DNA of 64,000 nucleotides from Saccharospirillum alexandrii (GTDB taxonomy: Bacteria; Pseudomonadota; Gammaproteobacteria; Pseudomonadales; Natronospirillaceae), in NCBI RefSeq assembly GCF_004000275.1, contig NZ_RCIP01000001.1:550749-614748 (forward strand), read 5' to 3'. Below the pieces are notes generated by a model. The model was not told where the DNA came from and did no database searches. It worked only from the letters and a program-made list of their open reading frames with translations. How positions within the stretch are numbered: position 1 is the first letter of the stretch; every line of letters starts with the position of its first letter. The position numbers and the translations under genes were made by a program. This document shows, piece by piece, positions 24,592-33,699 of the stretch.

Positions 24592-26316
24592 ATGATTAAG
24601 CACCTGACCAGAATTTCAATGCTCGGTTTTTTCATGCTGGTATGCATGGCAACACTGGGCAACGCCGTTGCATCGGAGTTTTTACCGGTGGACGAAGCCT
24701 TCGAGTTAACCGTTGAACGCAACGGCGACCAGTTGAATTTGCACTGGGACATCGCCGATGAATACTATCTGTACCGGGATCAGCACCGGGTAAATACCCG
24801 TGATGGTGCTGAAGTCGGTGAAGGCCAGCTTTCTTTCAATGTGTTGGAAAAGTACGACGATACGTTCAAGGACATCATGCCGGTCTATTACGACACCATG
24901 ACGGCAGAGTACGCGGTATTGGCCGACCAGGGTGTAATAGAGGTTGTTTATCAGGGCTGCGCCGATGCTGGCTTGTGTTACCCACCCCAAACCCGGGTGT
25001 TCGATATTAATGGCGAGGCCATGGCTACACCGGTTTCAGGCGCAGCCACCTCCACCACTGCAGCCGGTTTCGCCCCTGCTCGCAGCGCTTTTGATACCGA
25101 AGGGCAGACCGGCTCCGATGTAGCCAGTCTGTCGCTGGCGCTGGCGCTGGTATTTGCTTTGCTTGGAGGCATGGTCCTCAATCTCATGCCCTGTGTGTTT
25201 CCGGTGCTGTCACTCAAGGCAATGCACCTGGCCCAATGGGGACAAGACACCCACCATTCGCGCCTGCATGGCTGGATCTACACCCTGGGAGTGGTGCTCA
25301 GTTTTATGGCTGTTGCAGCTGTTTTGTTGTTGTTGCGGCAGTTTGGAACCTGGGTGGGCTGGGGCTTTCAGTTGCAGTCGCCGATATTTGTTGCCGGCTT
25401 GATCATGCTGTTCTACGTGCTGGCATTGGCGATGGCCGGTTACGTTGAAGTTGGCCAGCGGTTAATGGGAGCCGGGCAGACCCTGACTCAAAAACCCGGT
25501 GCCTCCGGTACTTTCTTTACTGGCGTTCTGGCGACGTTGGTGGCTACCCCTTGCACAGCGCCTTTTATGGGGTCGGCAATCGGGTTTGCCCTGTTGCAAC
25601 CGCCCGCAGTGGGTTTGCTGATTTTCGCCACCATGGGTTTCGGTATGGCCTTGCCCATACTGGCAATTACCTACCTGCCGGGCTTGGCGAGCCGACTGCC
25701 GAAGCCGGGTGCCTGGATGAACGTTTTCCGTCAATTGATGGCGTTTCCATTGTTCGCCACGGTGCTCTGGCTGCTTTGGGTATTGATTGAAATTCAGGGC
25801 ACAACGGTGCTGTTGTCAGTGGGCATCGGCCTGATTCTGCTGACCATGGCAATTTGGCCAGCGCTGGCTGTTACCTCCGGCAACGGGCTGTTTGCTCGCT
25901 TTCTCAAACGTGGCCTTCGGGTTGCGTTTGTGGCGATCGCTTTTGTGATGGTCTTCGATCAGCGCCAGCAGGTCGACATCTGGCAGCCTTACGATGCCGC
26001 CATGCTCGACAGTTACCAGATGCTGGGTCAACCCGTCTTTTTGGACGTTACGGCCGCCTGGTGCATCACCTGCAAGGCTAATGAGCGAGTGGCTTTGTCG
26101 GGCGATCGGTTCGAAGCGCTGGTCAAACAGCAGGGGGTTCAGCTGATGAAAGCCGACTGGACCAACCCATCGCCTGAAGTCGATGCACTGATCGAACGCT
26201 TTGACCGCCAGGGCGTTCCTCTCTATGCTTACTTCCCCGGTAACGGTGGACCGGTGCAATTGTTGCCTCAGGTGTTAACGCCCGGGTTGATTGAGCGCAC
26301 CTTTTCCGCATCCTGA
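24592..26316 (+). CDS. dsbD: Thiol:disulfide interchange protein DsbD
   Basis: A 574-residue protein that carries reducing power from cytoplasmic thioredoxin across the inner membrane. A signal peptide (1-28) is followed by the periplasmic alpha domain with cysteines 123 and 129 (QGCADAGLCYPP). The eight-helix beta domain has Cys201 (NLMPCVFPVLSLK) and Cys321 (VATPCTAPFMGSA), and the C-terminal thioredoxin-like gamma domain has WCITC (Cys491/Cys494). All six redox cysteines are present. As last gene of the cluster, it could supply electrons for heme ligation in the CxxCH protein or for the cysteine tail of the DUF4266 lipoprotein. The ATG at 24592 is preferred over the frame opening at 24526, which would lengthen the signal region. 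Confidence 0.92.
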   Translation: MIKHLTRISMLGFFMLVCMATLGNAVASEFLPVDEAFELTVERNGDQLNLHWDIADEYYLYRDQHRVNTRDGAEVGEGQLSFNVLEKYDDTFKDIMPVYYDTMTAEYAVLADQGVIEVVYQGCADAGLCYPPQTRVFDINGEAMATPVSGAATSTTAAGFAPARSAFDTEGQTGSDVASLSLALALVFALLGGMVLNLMPCVFPVLSLKAMHLAQWGQDTHHSRLHGWIYTLGVVLSFMAVAAVLLLLRQFGTWVGWGFQLQSPIFVAGLIMLFYVLALAMAGYVEVGQRLMGAGQTLTQKPGASGTFFTGVLATLVATPCTAPFMGSAIGFALLQPPAVGLLIFATMGFGMALPILAITYLPGLASRLPKPGAWMNVFRQLMAFPLFATVLWLLWVLIEIQGTTVLLSVGIGLILLTMAIWPALAVTSGNGLFARFLKRGLRVAFVAIAFVMVFDQRQQVDIWQPYDAAMLDSYQMLGQPVFLDVTAAWCITCKANERVALSGDRFEALVKQQGVQLMKADWTNPSPEVDALIERFDRQGVPLYAYFPGNGGPVQLLPQVLTPGLIERTFSAS

Positions 26317-26320
26317 CGGT

Positions 26321-26335
26321 CGCCCGTTCCGGGCG
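26321..26335 (+). terminator. GC hairpin after dsbD
   Basis: CGCCCG (26321-26326) and CGGGCG (26330-26335) surround a TTC loop just after the dsbD stop. No T-run follows. It is a plausible 3' end of the six-gene cluster, with 96 bp before the next gene. Confidence 0.4.
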
Positions 26336-26431
26336 CGTGTTGTCCGCATCTGAAGATGCCAGGATCCACTCGCAACAGGGGCTTGCACGCCAGGCCCCAA
26401 CGCCACCGTATGGAGAGAGAAACCCACACCG

Positions 26432-26944
26432 ATGTTATTGCCAGGCATAATCGACATTGAAGCCTCTGGATTTGGGCGAGGCAGTTATCCGATCGAAATA
26501 GGGGTGGCAACGGAATCCGGTGAAGCGATGTCCTGGCTGGTTCGACCTGAATCAGACTGGGATCATTGGGACGACAAAGCTGCGCAGTTGCATGGGATTA
26601 CCCGGGAGCAACTGGTTCGGGACGGTCTGGGTGTCGATAGCATTGCCGATCATCTGAATGAAATGCTGGAAGGGCAGATTTTGTACAGCGACGGCTGGGG
26701 TTTCGATTCCGGGTGGCTGGCACTGTTGTATTATTGTGCCCGCAGGACCATGACCTTTCGGCTGGAAACTCTGCCGCGCATACTCACGGAGTTTCAACTT
26801 TCAGTGTGGGATGACACCAAACTGCGCATCCGGTCCGAGCATGCGCTCAGCCATCATCGGGCTGGTGAAGATGCCCGTTTGCTGCAGATGACTTATGAAA
26901 CCACGGCGCTGATGGAATATCAGGACCAGTTGAAACGTTCTTGA
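26432..26944 (+). CDS. DnaQ-fold 3'-5' exonuclease-like protein
   Basis: A 170-residue protein with the DEDDh exonuclease layout: Exo I motif IIDIEASGFG (Asp8, Glu10), a middle motif with YSDGWGFDSGW, and Exo III HRAGEDARLL with the histidine and aspartate. The fold and residues suggest a nuclease acting on DNA or RNA. It is shorter than DnaQ and much more divergent, and the substrate is unknown. GGAGAGAG lies about 12 bp before the ATG. It is transcribed with, or after, the dsbD cluster at a distance of 115 bp. Confidence 0.72.
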   Translation: MLLPGIIDIEASGFGRGSYPIEIGVATESGEAMSWLVRPESDWDHWDDKAAQLHGITREQLVRDGLGVDSIADHLNEMLEGQILYSDGWGFDSGWLALLYYCARRTMTFRLETLPRILTEFQLSVWDDTKLRIRSEHALSHHRAGEDARLLQMTYETTALMEYQDQLKRS

Positions 26945-27040
26945 GTTTGACCCACAGCCGAGCCTCTTGAATCCGTCTTTTTCATCCCGATCTTGTTTGC
27001 GACAAACCTTTTTTTTACGCCAAACTAAGCGAGCCCAATC

Positions 27041-27343
27041 ATGTCTGTTGCACTTGCGATCAAGAGTAAATTGGCGGCGCTGTCGCCCCATCACCTGAGT
27101 GTCGATAACGAGAGTCATAAACACTCGGTGCCCGAAAACAGCGAAACCCACTTCCGGGTGGAAATTGTCAGCGAGGCATTTACAGGCGTGCGGGCAGTTC
27201 AGCGTCACCAGAAAGTCTACCAGTTACTTCAGGAAGAACTGGCCGGGCCCGTTCATGCACTGGCTATTCATGCCTATGCGCCTGACGAGTGGCAGGGTGA
27301 AGCCCCGGCATCTCCCGATTGCCGGGGTGGTAGCGGCAGCTAG
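27041..27343 (+). CDS. bolA: BolA family protein
   Basis: A 100-residue BolA-fold protein with the family pattern HFRVEIVSEAFTGVRAVQRHQKVYQLL followed by VHALAIHAYAPDEW. The invariant histidine sits in the VHAL segment. BolA proteins partner with monothiol glutaredoxins in iron-sulfur handling, and in E. coli BolA also influences morphology and biofilm genes. The C-terminal tail (after APDEW) is poorly conserved. Its stop TAG shares the palindromic CTAG with the stop of the convergent YecA-family gene. Confidence 0.88.
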   Translation: MSVALAIKSKLAALSPHHLSVDNESHKHSVPENSETHFRVEIVSEAFTGVRAVQRHQKVYQLLQEELAGPVHALAIHAYAPDEWQGEAPASPDCRGGSGS

Positions 27344-27885
27344 GCAGGGCTGTTTAGTAACAGATACAGATCGGTCAAAATATCCGGTATGTCATTAAAC
27401 ATCTGGCTGAGTAAGGCCTTGTTGCGGTACAACGGCCGATAGTCAGCTTCGTCGGCAAAAAGACCTGAGGCCACTTCGATCGGTAACAGCAAGGTGGCCA
27501 GATCGTCTTCACTGGTGTGAGTAAACCGGTCGGGTAGGGCGAAGACTACTTCCATAAAACCCACCGCCCAGGCCTGCATGTCTGAGTCTTCCCAGTCTAT
27601 GTCCGGCTCGAAACTGAGTGCGACCTGATCGTCTGAGTAGAGCTCGTCTGAAATTTCCCGGTAGAGTGTTACGCAGCTATCAGCAAACTGCTGCACTTCG
27701 GCTTCCGGCAAGTCGGACAAAGCCTGGCCGAGGGTGTCGTTGAGCCAGTCGTCCGACAGGGGCTCCTGAGCGATGACCAGCGCAGTGAGATAACCGTGCA
27801 GGCCGTGAATGTCGAGACAATCCTCGCTGCGGTTGTCGTCCTCCAGCCAGTCGGCCAGGGCATCCAGATCGGTCTCTGAGGTCAT
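27340..27885 (-). CDS. YecA/YgfB (UPF0149) family protein
   Basis: A 181-residue, strongly acidic, all-helical protein of the UPF0149 family. HGLHGYLTALVIA, the middle WAVGFMEVVFALPD and the C-terminal helices define the fold seen in YgfB and in the N-terminal part of YecA, but the cysteine-rich zinc tail of YecA is absent. YgfB in Pseudomonas modulates gene expression through a transcription factor; no such link is visible here. The frame is open to 27999, but the ATG at 27885 gives the family N-terminus. Its start faces the tRNA gene. Confidence 0.8.
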   Translation of the reverse strand: MTSETDLDALADWLEDDNRSEDCLDIHGLHGYLTALVIAQEPLSDDWLNDTLGQALSDLPEAEVQQFADSCVTLYREISDELYSDDQVALSFEPDIDWEDSDMQAWAVGFMEVVFALPDRFTHTSEDDLATLLLPIEVASGLFADEADYRPLYRNKALLSQMFNDIPDILTDLYLLLNSPA

Positions 27886-27992
27886 TGGTCGGGCTCCGTT
27901 GAGTTGAATGTACGGAGTATACCGGGTTAGTGACCCTATTGAATACGCACCGGCGGCAGGTGAACAGCGGTAAGTCTCTGTTCGCAAACGGG

Positions 27993-28021
27993 TTTCCATG
28001 TTTGGCGAGGGCCGTTACAAT
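27993..28021 (+). promoter_or_regulatory. Promoter of the tRNA-Arg gene
   Basis: TTTCCA (27993-27998) and TACAAT (28016-28021) are separated by exactly 17 bp. Transcription would begin near 28028, four bases before the 5' end of the tRNA, which is normal for a tRNA gene. Confidence 0.6.
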
Positions 28022-28031
28022 GGGTTGGATT

Positions 28032-28107
28032 CTCCCCGTAGTTCAACTGGATAGAACGAGGCCCTCCTAAGGCTTAAATCCTGGTTCGAGTCCAGGCGGG
28101 GAGACCA
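28032..28107 (+). tRNA. tRNA-Arg (anticodon CCU)
   Basis: A full cloverleaf can be drawn. The acceptor stem is CTCCCCG (28032-28038) with CGGGGAG (28097-28103), the D-stem is GTTC/GAAC, and the anticodon stem is AGGCC/GGCTT around the loop CTCCTAA. The T-arm is CCTGG-TTCGAGT-CCAGG, the discriminator base is A, and the CCA is encoded (28105-28107). The anticodon CCU reads AGG arginine codons. The 5' base is C, which is uncommon but pairs correctly with G72. Confidence 0.95.
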
Positions 28108-28230
28108 GGATTATTGATGAGGTGCGGGTTCATACCATCCGGTCGATACCACCCTCTGAATCGCCCAGTCCGTCTGGTCACACCGGTAGCCCGGCGCAGT
28201 CAGCGGCTTCAGTCAATGGAAACGAGGTAG

Positions 28231-28986
<756 letters not shown>

Positions 28987-29027
28987 CCAAGCGTCTGTTA
29001 AATCGATCTGCGGATCCAACATCGCAT

Positions 29028-29055
29028 AAAAAAGCCAGCAATTGCTGGCTTTTTT
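29028..29055. terminator. Bidirectional intrinsic terminator
   Basis: AAAAAAGCCAGC, an AATT loop and GCTGGCTTTTTT form a near-perfect palindrome with an A-run on the left and a T-run on the right. It lies between the methylthioinosine phosphorylase gene (plus strand) and csiV (minus strand) and can terminate both. Confidence 0.92.
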
Positions 29056-29086
29056 ATGATCAGATCACGGGTGTACAACGCGTTGG

Positions 29087-29908
29087 TCAGGGTGCTTCGC
29101 CTTCCGGCGCGTCGAATTCGAGCGGCACAATGTAAATCAGCAGGCCCAGTTCCGGATTGTCAATGTAGTGCAATTCGGAGCTGCGCATGCGCCGTCGCTG
29201 TTTCATCTCGATGCTTTCGGTGGCGACAAAATACTGATTATTGTTTGACGTGATGATGTCAGTATCGAAGACGTTGCTGCCCAGGGCGCTGGCTTCCTGG
29301 TCGAGACTCAGCCCGCTGAAGGGCAATGATTTGTCACTCGAGCCAGTGATGGCATTGTCGTCGATGAGTCGAAACGGGTTATCGGTCTGAGTGTACCGGA
29401 CCAGTTGCAGGTCGGTATTAAGGTGCAGGTAGCGTTCAACGTAAAGGTCCAGGTAGCCCTGCAGTTCATGCTGGCTGCCATAGACATCACCGGCGTCGAT
29501 GCGAATCGGGACTATGTCGTTTCGTCCCGGAACCGGCTGTACCCAACTCTGGTGATACAGTACCCGGTAGTTACGGCTGCTTTCCAGAGCTGCTTTTTCC
29601 TCTGCCAGGGTCCACTCGGGTTCGCTCAGAGGCCTGAACGGAATGGGTAATTGTTCAACATCGCCGTCCACGCCGCCGGAGACTTCTGATTGCTCATGGC
29701 TGTCGGAGATTGCCAAGACCGGAGAGCGCCGCTCCAGGCTGGGATAGGTTGGCCAGCGTTCCGGGTTTTCAGGGCGACTGCCCGTGTGTTCGAAGATCAG
29801 CACTTCCACCTGAAACCAGCTGCCCTCGAATTCAGCAGCGGCGGGCAGGGAAATCAGGCCGGCCAGCAAGGTAATGCAAGTCGTTCGAAGCGTCATGGCA
29901 TGTCTCAT
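29087..29908 (-). CDS. csiV: CsiV family exported protein
   Basis: A 273-residue protein with a signal peptide (MRHAMTLRTTCITLLAGLIS, cleaved after AAA-EF). It matches the CsiV family: WFQVEVLIFEHT near the N-terminus, YRVLYHQSWVQPV in the middle, and MRSSELHYIDNPELGLLIYI at the C-terminus. CsiV in Vibrio cholerae binds peptidoglycan and is required for resistance to non-canonical D-amino acids. It is regularly encoded next to mfd, and here its start overlaps the mfd stop as ATGA, so it is cotranslated. Confidence 0.87.
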   Translation of the reverse strand: MRHAMTLRTTCITLLAGLISLPAAAEFEGSWFQVEVLIFEHTGSRPENPERWPTYPSLERRSPVLAISDSHEQSEVSGGVDGDVEQLPIPFRPLSEPEWTLAEEKAALESSRNYRVLYHQSWVQPVPGRNDIVPIRIDAGDVYGSQHELQGYLDLYVERYLHLNTDLQLVRYTQTDNPFRLIDDNAITGSSDKSLPFSGLSLDQEASALGSNVFDTDIITSNNNQYFVATESIEMKQRRRMRSSELHYIDNPELGLLIYIVPLEFDAPEGEAP

Positions 29909-32900
29909 TGGGGTTTCCTGCTGACCAGTGTGATGATTTCTTCAACCGTGTCAAACCTTGACGCAGGCGTCGGGCTTTCGGTGATGACATGCAGCATGGT
30001 GCCATTTTTCAATTTGAAACGGTGTGGCTGCGACTGAATCAACTGGACCAGGGTGAATGGATCAATCGTGGTGTTTTTGCTGAACTCAATGGTGCCGCCG
30101 GACAAACCGATATCAATGCGCTGCACGCCGAGTGGTTCGAGCTTCTGACGCAATTCAGTCACTTTAAATAGGTGGCTTACCGGCTCCGGTAACAGACCAA
30201 AACGGTCAATCATCTCTATCTGTAAGTCGCGCAACTGATCGGCATTTTCACTGGACGCGATGCGTTTGTAGAGGGTGAGGCGAGTATTGATGTCGCCAAT
30301 GTAGTCGGCCGGGATCAGGGCCGGTATACGCAGGTTGACCTCGACACCGGGGTTGTCCAAATCTTCCGGGTTGAACGTCTCGCCTCTCTGGATGGCTTTG
30401 ACGGCCTTGTTCAGCATGTCCATGTACAGCGAGAAGCCGATGCCTTCGATGTGGCCGCTTTGTTCCTCACCCAGCAATTCCCCGGCACCGCGAATTTCCA
30501 GGTCATGGGTGGCCAGTGTAAAGCCGGCGCCCAGGTCCTGCGCTTCGCCAATGGCTTCCAGTCGCTTCTGCGCATCCTTGGTCAGCGTTTTCCAGGGCGG
30601 TGTCATCATGTACGCATAGGCCTGGTGGTGAGACCGGCCAACCCGACCTCGTAACTGATGCAACTGAGCCAGCCCGAACCGGTCGGCCCGCTCGATTAGA
30701 ATGGTGTTGGCGGTGGGGACATCGATACCGGTTTCAATAATGGTGGTACACAGCAGAACGTTGAACCGTTTGTGGTAAAAGTCTGACATGATGCGTTCAA
30801 GCTGGCGTTCCGGCATCTGACCATGGGCGGTCACAATACGGGCTTCCGGCACCAGCTCACGCAACGCCTGGGCGGTTCTCTCAATGGTACTGACTTCATT
30901 GTACAGGTAATAAACCTGACCACCGCGGAGGATCTCGCGCAGTAAAGCTTCCTTTACCTGGGCGTCGTCGCGCTCGCGCACGAAGGTTTTCACCGACAGA
31001 CGTCGTGCCGGAGGAGTGGCAATGATGCTCAGATCCCGCACCCCGGACATCGACATATTCAGGGTACGCGGAATGGGGGTTGCCGTCAGAGTCAGGATGT
31101 CAACGTTGGCCCGCAAGGCTTTTATGCGCTCTTTCTGGGTAACGCCGAAGCGATGTTCTTCATCGATAATCAGCAACCCGAGGTCTTTGAAGCGGATGTC
31201 TTTTTGCAGCAACTTATGGGTGCCGACCACAACATCGACCTTTCCGTCTGTGATGCCATCGATTACCGATTTGGTGTCGCCCGTGTTGCGAAAGCGGCTG
31301 AGCACCTCGACCCGCACCGGCCAGTTGGCAAAACGATCGTTGAAGTTCTCGTAATGTTGCTGGGCAAGCAGGGTGGTTGGTACCAGTATGGCGACCTGGC
31401 GCCCGGCGTTGGCGGCAATGAAAGCTGCGCGCATGGCGACTTCGGTCTTGCCGAAGCCGACATCGCCGCAGACCAGGCGGTCCATCGGCTGGGGGCGACG
31501 CATGTCTTTGATGACGGCGTCGATGGCATCGGCCTGATCGTCTGTCGGTTCGAACCCGAAACCGGCACTGAACTGGGCGTACTCGGTTTCGTCGAACGGG
31601 AAAGCATGCCCCCGGCGGGCTTCACGTGTGGCATACAGAGCCAGTAGTTCTGCGGCTGTATCGCGAATCTTTTCGGCGGCTTTGTGCTTGGTTTTGCTCC
31701 AGCGGTCATGCCCCAGCTTGTGCAGCGGCGCGCTGTCGGTATCGGCCCCGGAATACCGGCTGATCATGTGCAGGTTGCTGACCGGTACGTACAGGTGGCT
31801 GCCTTCGGCATAGCTGAGTTTCAGAAATTCCTGGGCTTGTCCGTCCAGCTCGAGCGTTTCCAGGCCCTGGTAGCGGCCAACGCCGTGATCGAGGTGAACG
31901 ACGGCGCTGCCTGGGTTCAGTTCGGTCAGGTTGCGAATAACCTGATCGGATTGATCGGACTGAGCACGGTCTCTGCGTTTTTTCTGAACGACGTAGTCAC
32001 CGAATAACTGTGGCTCGCTGATCAGGGTGATGCCGGCATCGGTCAGTACCAGGCCCTGGCCCAGCGGCGCGACGGTCAGGCCAACGGCTGAATCGGAATG
32101 GTCCAGAAACCCGGATACCGTGTCGAAGGGTTCCGGCTTAATCCGTATGCGCCCAAGCAGTTCTTTGAGCGCTTCGCGCCTGCCCAGTGACTCGGCACAA
32201 AACAGTACCCGGTGACCGGTTTCCTTGAGAAAACATTCCAGGCGGTTCAAGGGTTCCTGTGCGCGGTGATCCACTGGGTAGTCAGCCGGCGACTCGGTGC
32301 TCAGGTTCAGATGCCCGCTTTGTTCGCGGACCGGGGATGTGCTGAGCGACAGCCGCCGGAATTGGTTGAGCCGGGTGAACACTTCGTCACTCGGCGTAAA
32401 CAGCTCCCTCGGTGTCAGTATGGGTTGCGTAATGTCGTGGCGGCGGTTTTCGTACCGGCTCTCAACTTCCTGCCAGAAGTGGTCAAGTTGACCGACCAGG
32501 GTTGTCTGGTGGGCGACCAGGGCCTGCTCGGGCAGGTAATCCCAAAAAGAATCGGTTCGCTCGTAAAACAGGGGCAAGAAATACTCGATGCCACCGGGAG
32601 CAATGCCTTCGCTGACCTCGGTATAAGTGCGACAGCGGGAGAAATCGGCTGCAAAGCGCTCCCGGAAGGCTTGCCGGAACCGGGCAATGCCGGTCTCTGT
32701 CAGCGGTACTTCCCGACCCGGCAGCAACGTGATGCGCGGGATAGGCTCGCCGGAACGCTGGGTTTCCGGATCGAAGTACCGGATTGACTCGATGTCTTCG
32801 TCGAACAGGTCGACGCGAACCGGCTGTTCGGAACCCATTGGGAAAATGTCGAGAATCGAGCCCCTGACAGCAAACTCGCCGTGCTGGTATACGGTATCGG

Positions 32901-33363
32901 TGGCCCTGTAACCCGCTGATTCCAGTTGCCGACGCTGCTGGGCGATGTCGATGGTCTGTCCTAGATGCCAGTCAAAGGCCGTGCCGATAATGGCTTCTTT
33001 CGGCGCCAGACGGTGGCTGAGGTTGGCGGCACTGGCAATGCAGATCACCCTGGGGTTCTTTGCCAGCGCATTGAGCACGCTGAGTCGATCCGAAATGATG
33101 TCTTCGTGCGGTGAAAAGTTATCGTAAGGCAGGGTTTCCCAGTCTGGAAATACCAGAATGTCCCAGTTGTCTGTGCCCTTGAATACGTTCAGCTCCTGCG
33201 CCAGCCGGTCGACATCGGCCGGTGTATCGGCGATGAGCAGCAGAGTACCGTCGTGCTGCTTCATGACGTGAGCGAGGTACCAGCCCGTGGCCGCACCGTT
33301 GATCTGGCCAATGTGACGGTGATCACCGGGCTTCAGGGGGATATTCAGCGAAGGGTTGTACAT
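29905..33363 (-). CDS. mfd: Transcription-repair coupling factor
   Basis: Mfd removes RNA polymerase stalled at DNA lesions and recruits UvrA. The 1152-residue protein has the UvrB-homology module (about 1-350), the RNA-polymerase interacting domain (about 480-560: GSAVVHLDHGVGRYQGL), the RecG-like translocase (about 590-950) with Walker A CGDVGFGKTEVA and DEEH box LLIIDEEHRFG, and the C-terminal domain that masks the UvrA site. All helicase motifs appear intact. GTG/TTG alternatives were not needed: the ATG at 33363 aligns with the family start. csiV follows with an ATGA overlap. Confidence 0.96.
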   Translation of the reverse strand: MYNPSLNIPLKPGDHRHIGQINGAATGWYLAHVMKQHDGTLLLIADTPADVDRLAQELNVFKGTDNWDILVFPDWETLPYDNFSPHEDIISDRLSVLNALAKNPRVICIASAANLSHRLAPKEAIIGTAFDWHLGQTIDIAQQRRQLESAGYRATDTVYQHGEFAVRGSILDIFPMGSEQPVRVDLFDEDIESIRYFDPETQRSGEPIPRITLLPGREVPLTETGIARFRQAFRERFAADFSRCRTYTEVSEGIAPGGIEYFLPLFYERTDSFWDYLPEQALVAHQTTLVGQLDHFWQEVESRYENRRHDITQPILTPRELFTPSDEVFTRLNQFRRLSLSTSPVREQSGHLNLSTESPADYPVDHRAQEPLNRLECFLKETGHRVLFCAESLGRREALKELLGRIRIKPEPFDTVSGFLDHSDSAVGLTVAPLGQGLVLTDAGITLISEPQLFGDYVVQKKRRDRAQSDQSDQVIRNLTELNPGSAVVHLDHGVGRYQGLETLELDGQAQEFLKLSYAEGSHLYVPVSNLHMISRYSGADTDSAPLHKLGHDRWSKTKHKAAEKIRDTAAELLALYATREARRGHAFPFDETEYAQFSAGFGFEPTDDQADAIDAVIKDMRRPQPMDRLVCGDVGFGKTEVAMRAAFIAANAGRQVAILVPTTLLAQQHYENFNDRFANWPVRVEVLSRFRNTGDTKSVIDGITDGKVDVVVGTHKLLQKDIRFKDLGLLIIDEEHRFGVTQKERIKALRANVDILTLTATPIPRTLNMSMSGVRDLSIIATPPARRLSVKTFVRERDDAQVKEALLREILRGGQVYYLYNEVSTIERTAQALRELVPEARIVTAHGQMPERQLERIMSDFYHKRFNVLLCTTIIETGIDVPTANTILIERADRFGLAQLHQLRGRVGRSHHQAYAYMMTPPWKTLTKDAQKRLEAIGEAQDLGAGFTLATHDLEIRGAGELLGEEQSGHIEGIGFSLYMDMLNKAVKAIQRGETFNPEDLDNPGVEVNLRIPALIPADYIGDINTRLTLYKRIASSENADQLRDLQIEMIDRFGLLPEPVSHLFKVTELRQKLEPLGVQRIDIGLSGGTIEFSKNTTIDPFTLVQLIQSQPHRFKLKNGTMLHVITESPTPASRFDTVEEIITLVSRKPQ

Positions 33364-33699
33364 GGGCTAGGGTTATCAAGTCAGTCGGAACAGGGCGCGA
33401 ATGCTAGCAGACTTGGCTGGCAGCGCCCAGCGCTGTAGAGAGCCAATCAGCCTGTCAGGCCCGGTTTTACGGGAAGTCGGCAAAAAAGGAATCTCACACT
33501 ATGGTAGCCATCCAAACCACTGATCTTTATACTTACGCACGATTTTTTGGGGTGGGTTTGCCGTCGTGCCGACATTGTGTCGTTTTAGGCATTAATCGGT
33601 TCGGATTTGGCCAGCCTGAAAGCAATATTTGGTTTGCGTCGTTACCCGGGGGCCGTGTGAACCCGGTATAACGGAGCAAAGCATTGGACAGAGCACACT
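33364..33699. other. Intergenic region between mfd and nqrA
   Basis: 336 bp between two divergent start codons, so it must hold both promoters. I see no clean -35/-10 pair on either strand. The sequence just before nqrA has weak matches only (TATAAC at 33667-33672, GGAG at 33673). No small open frame with a convincing ribosome-binding site is present, and I see no repeat. Confidence 0.6.
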
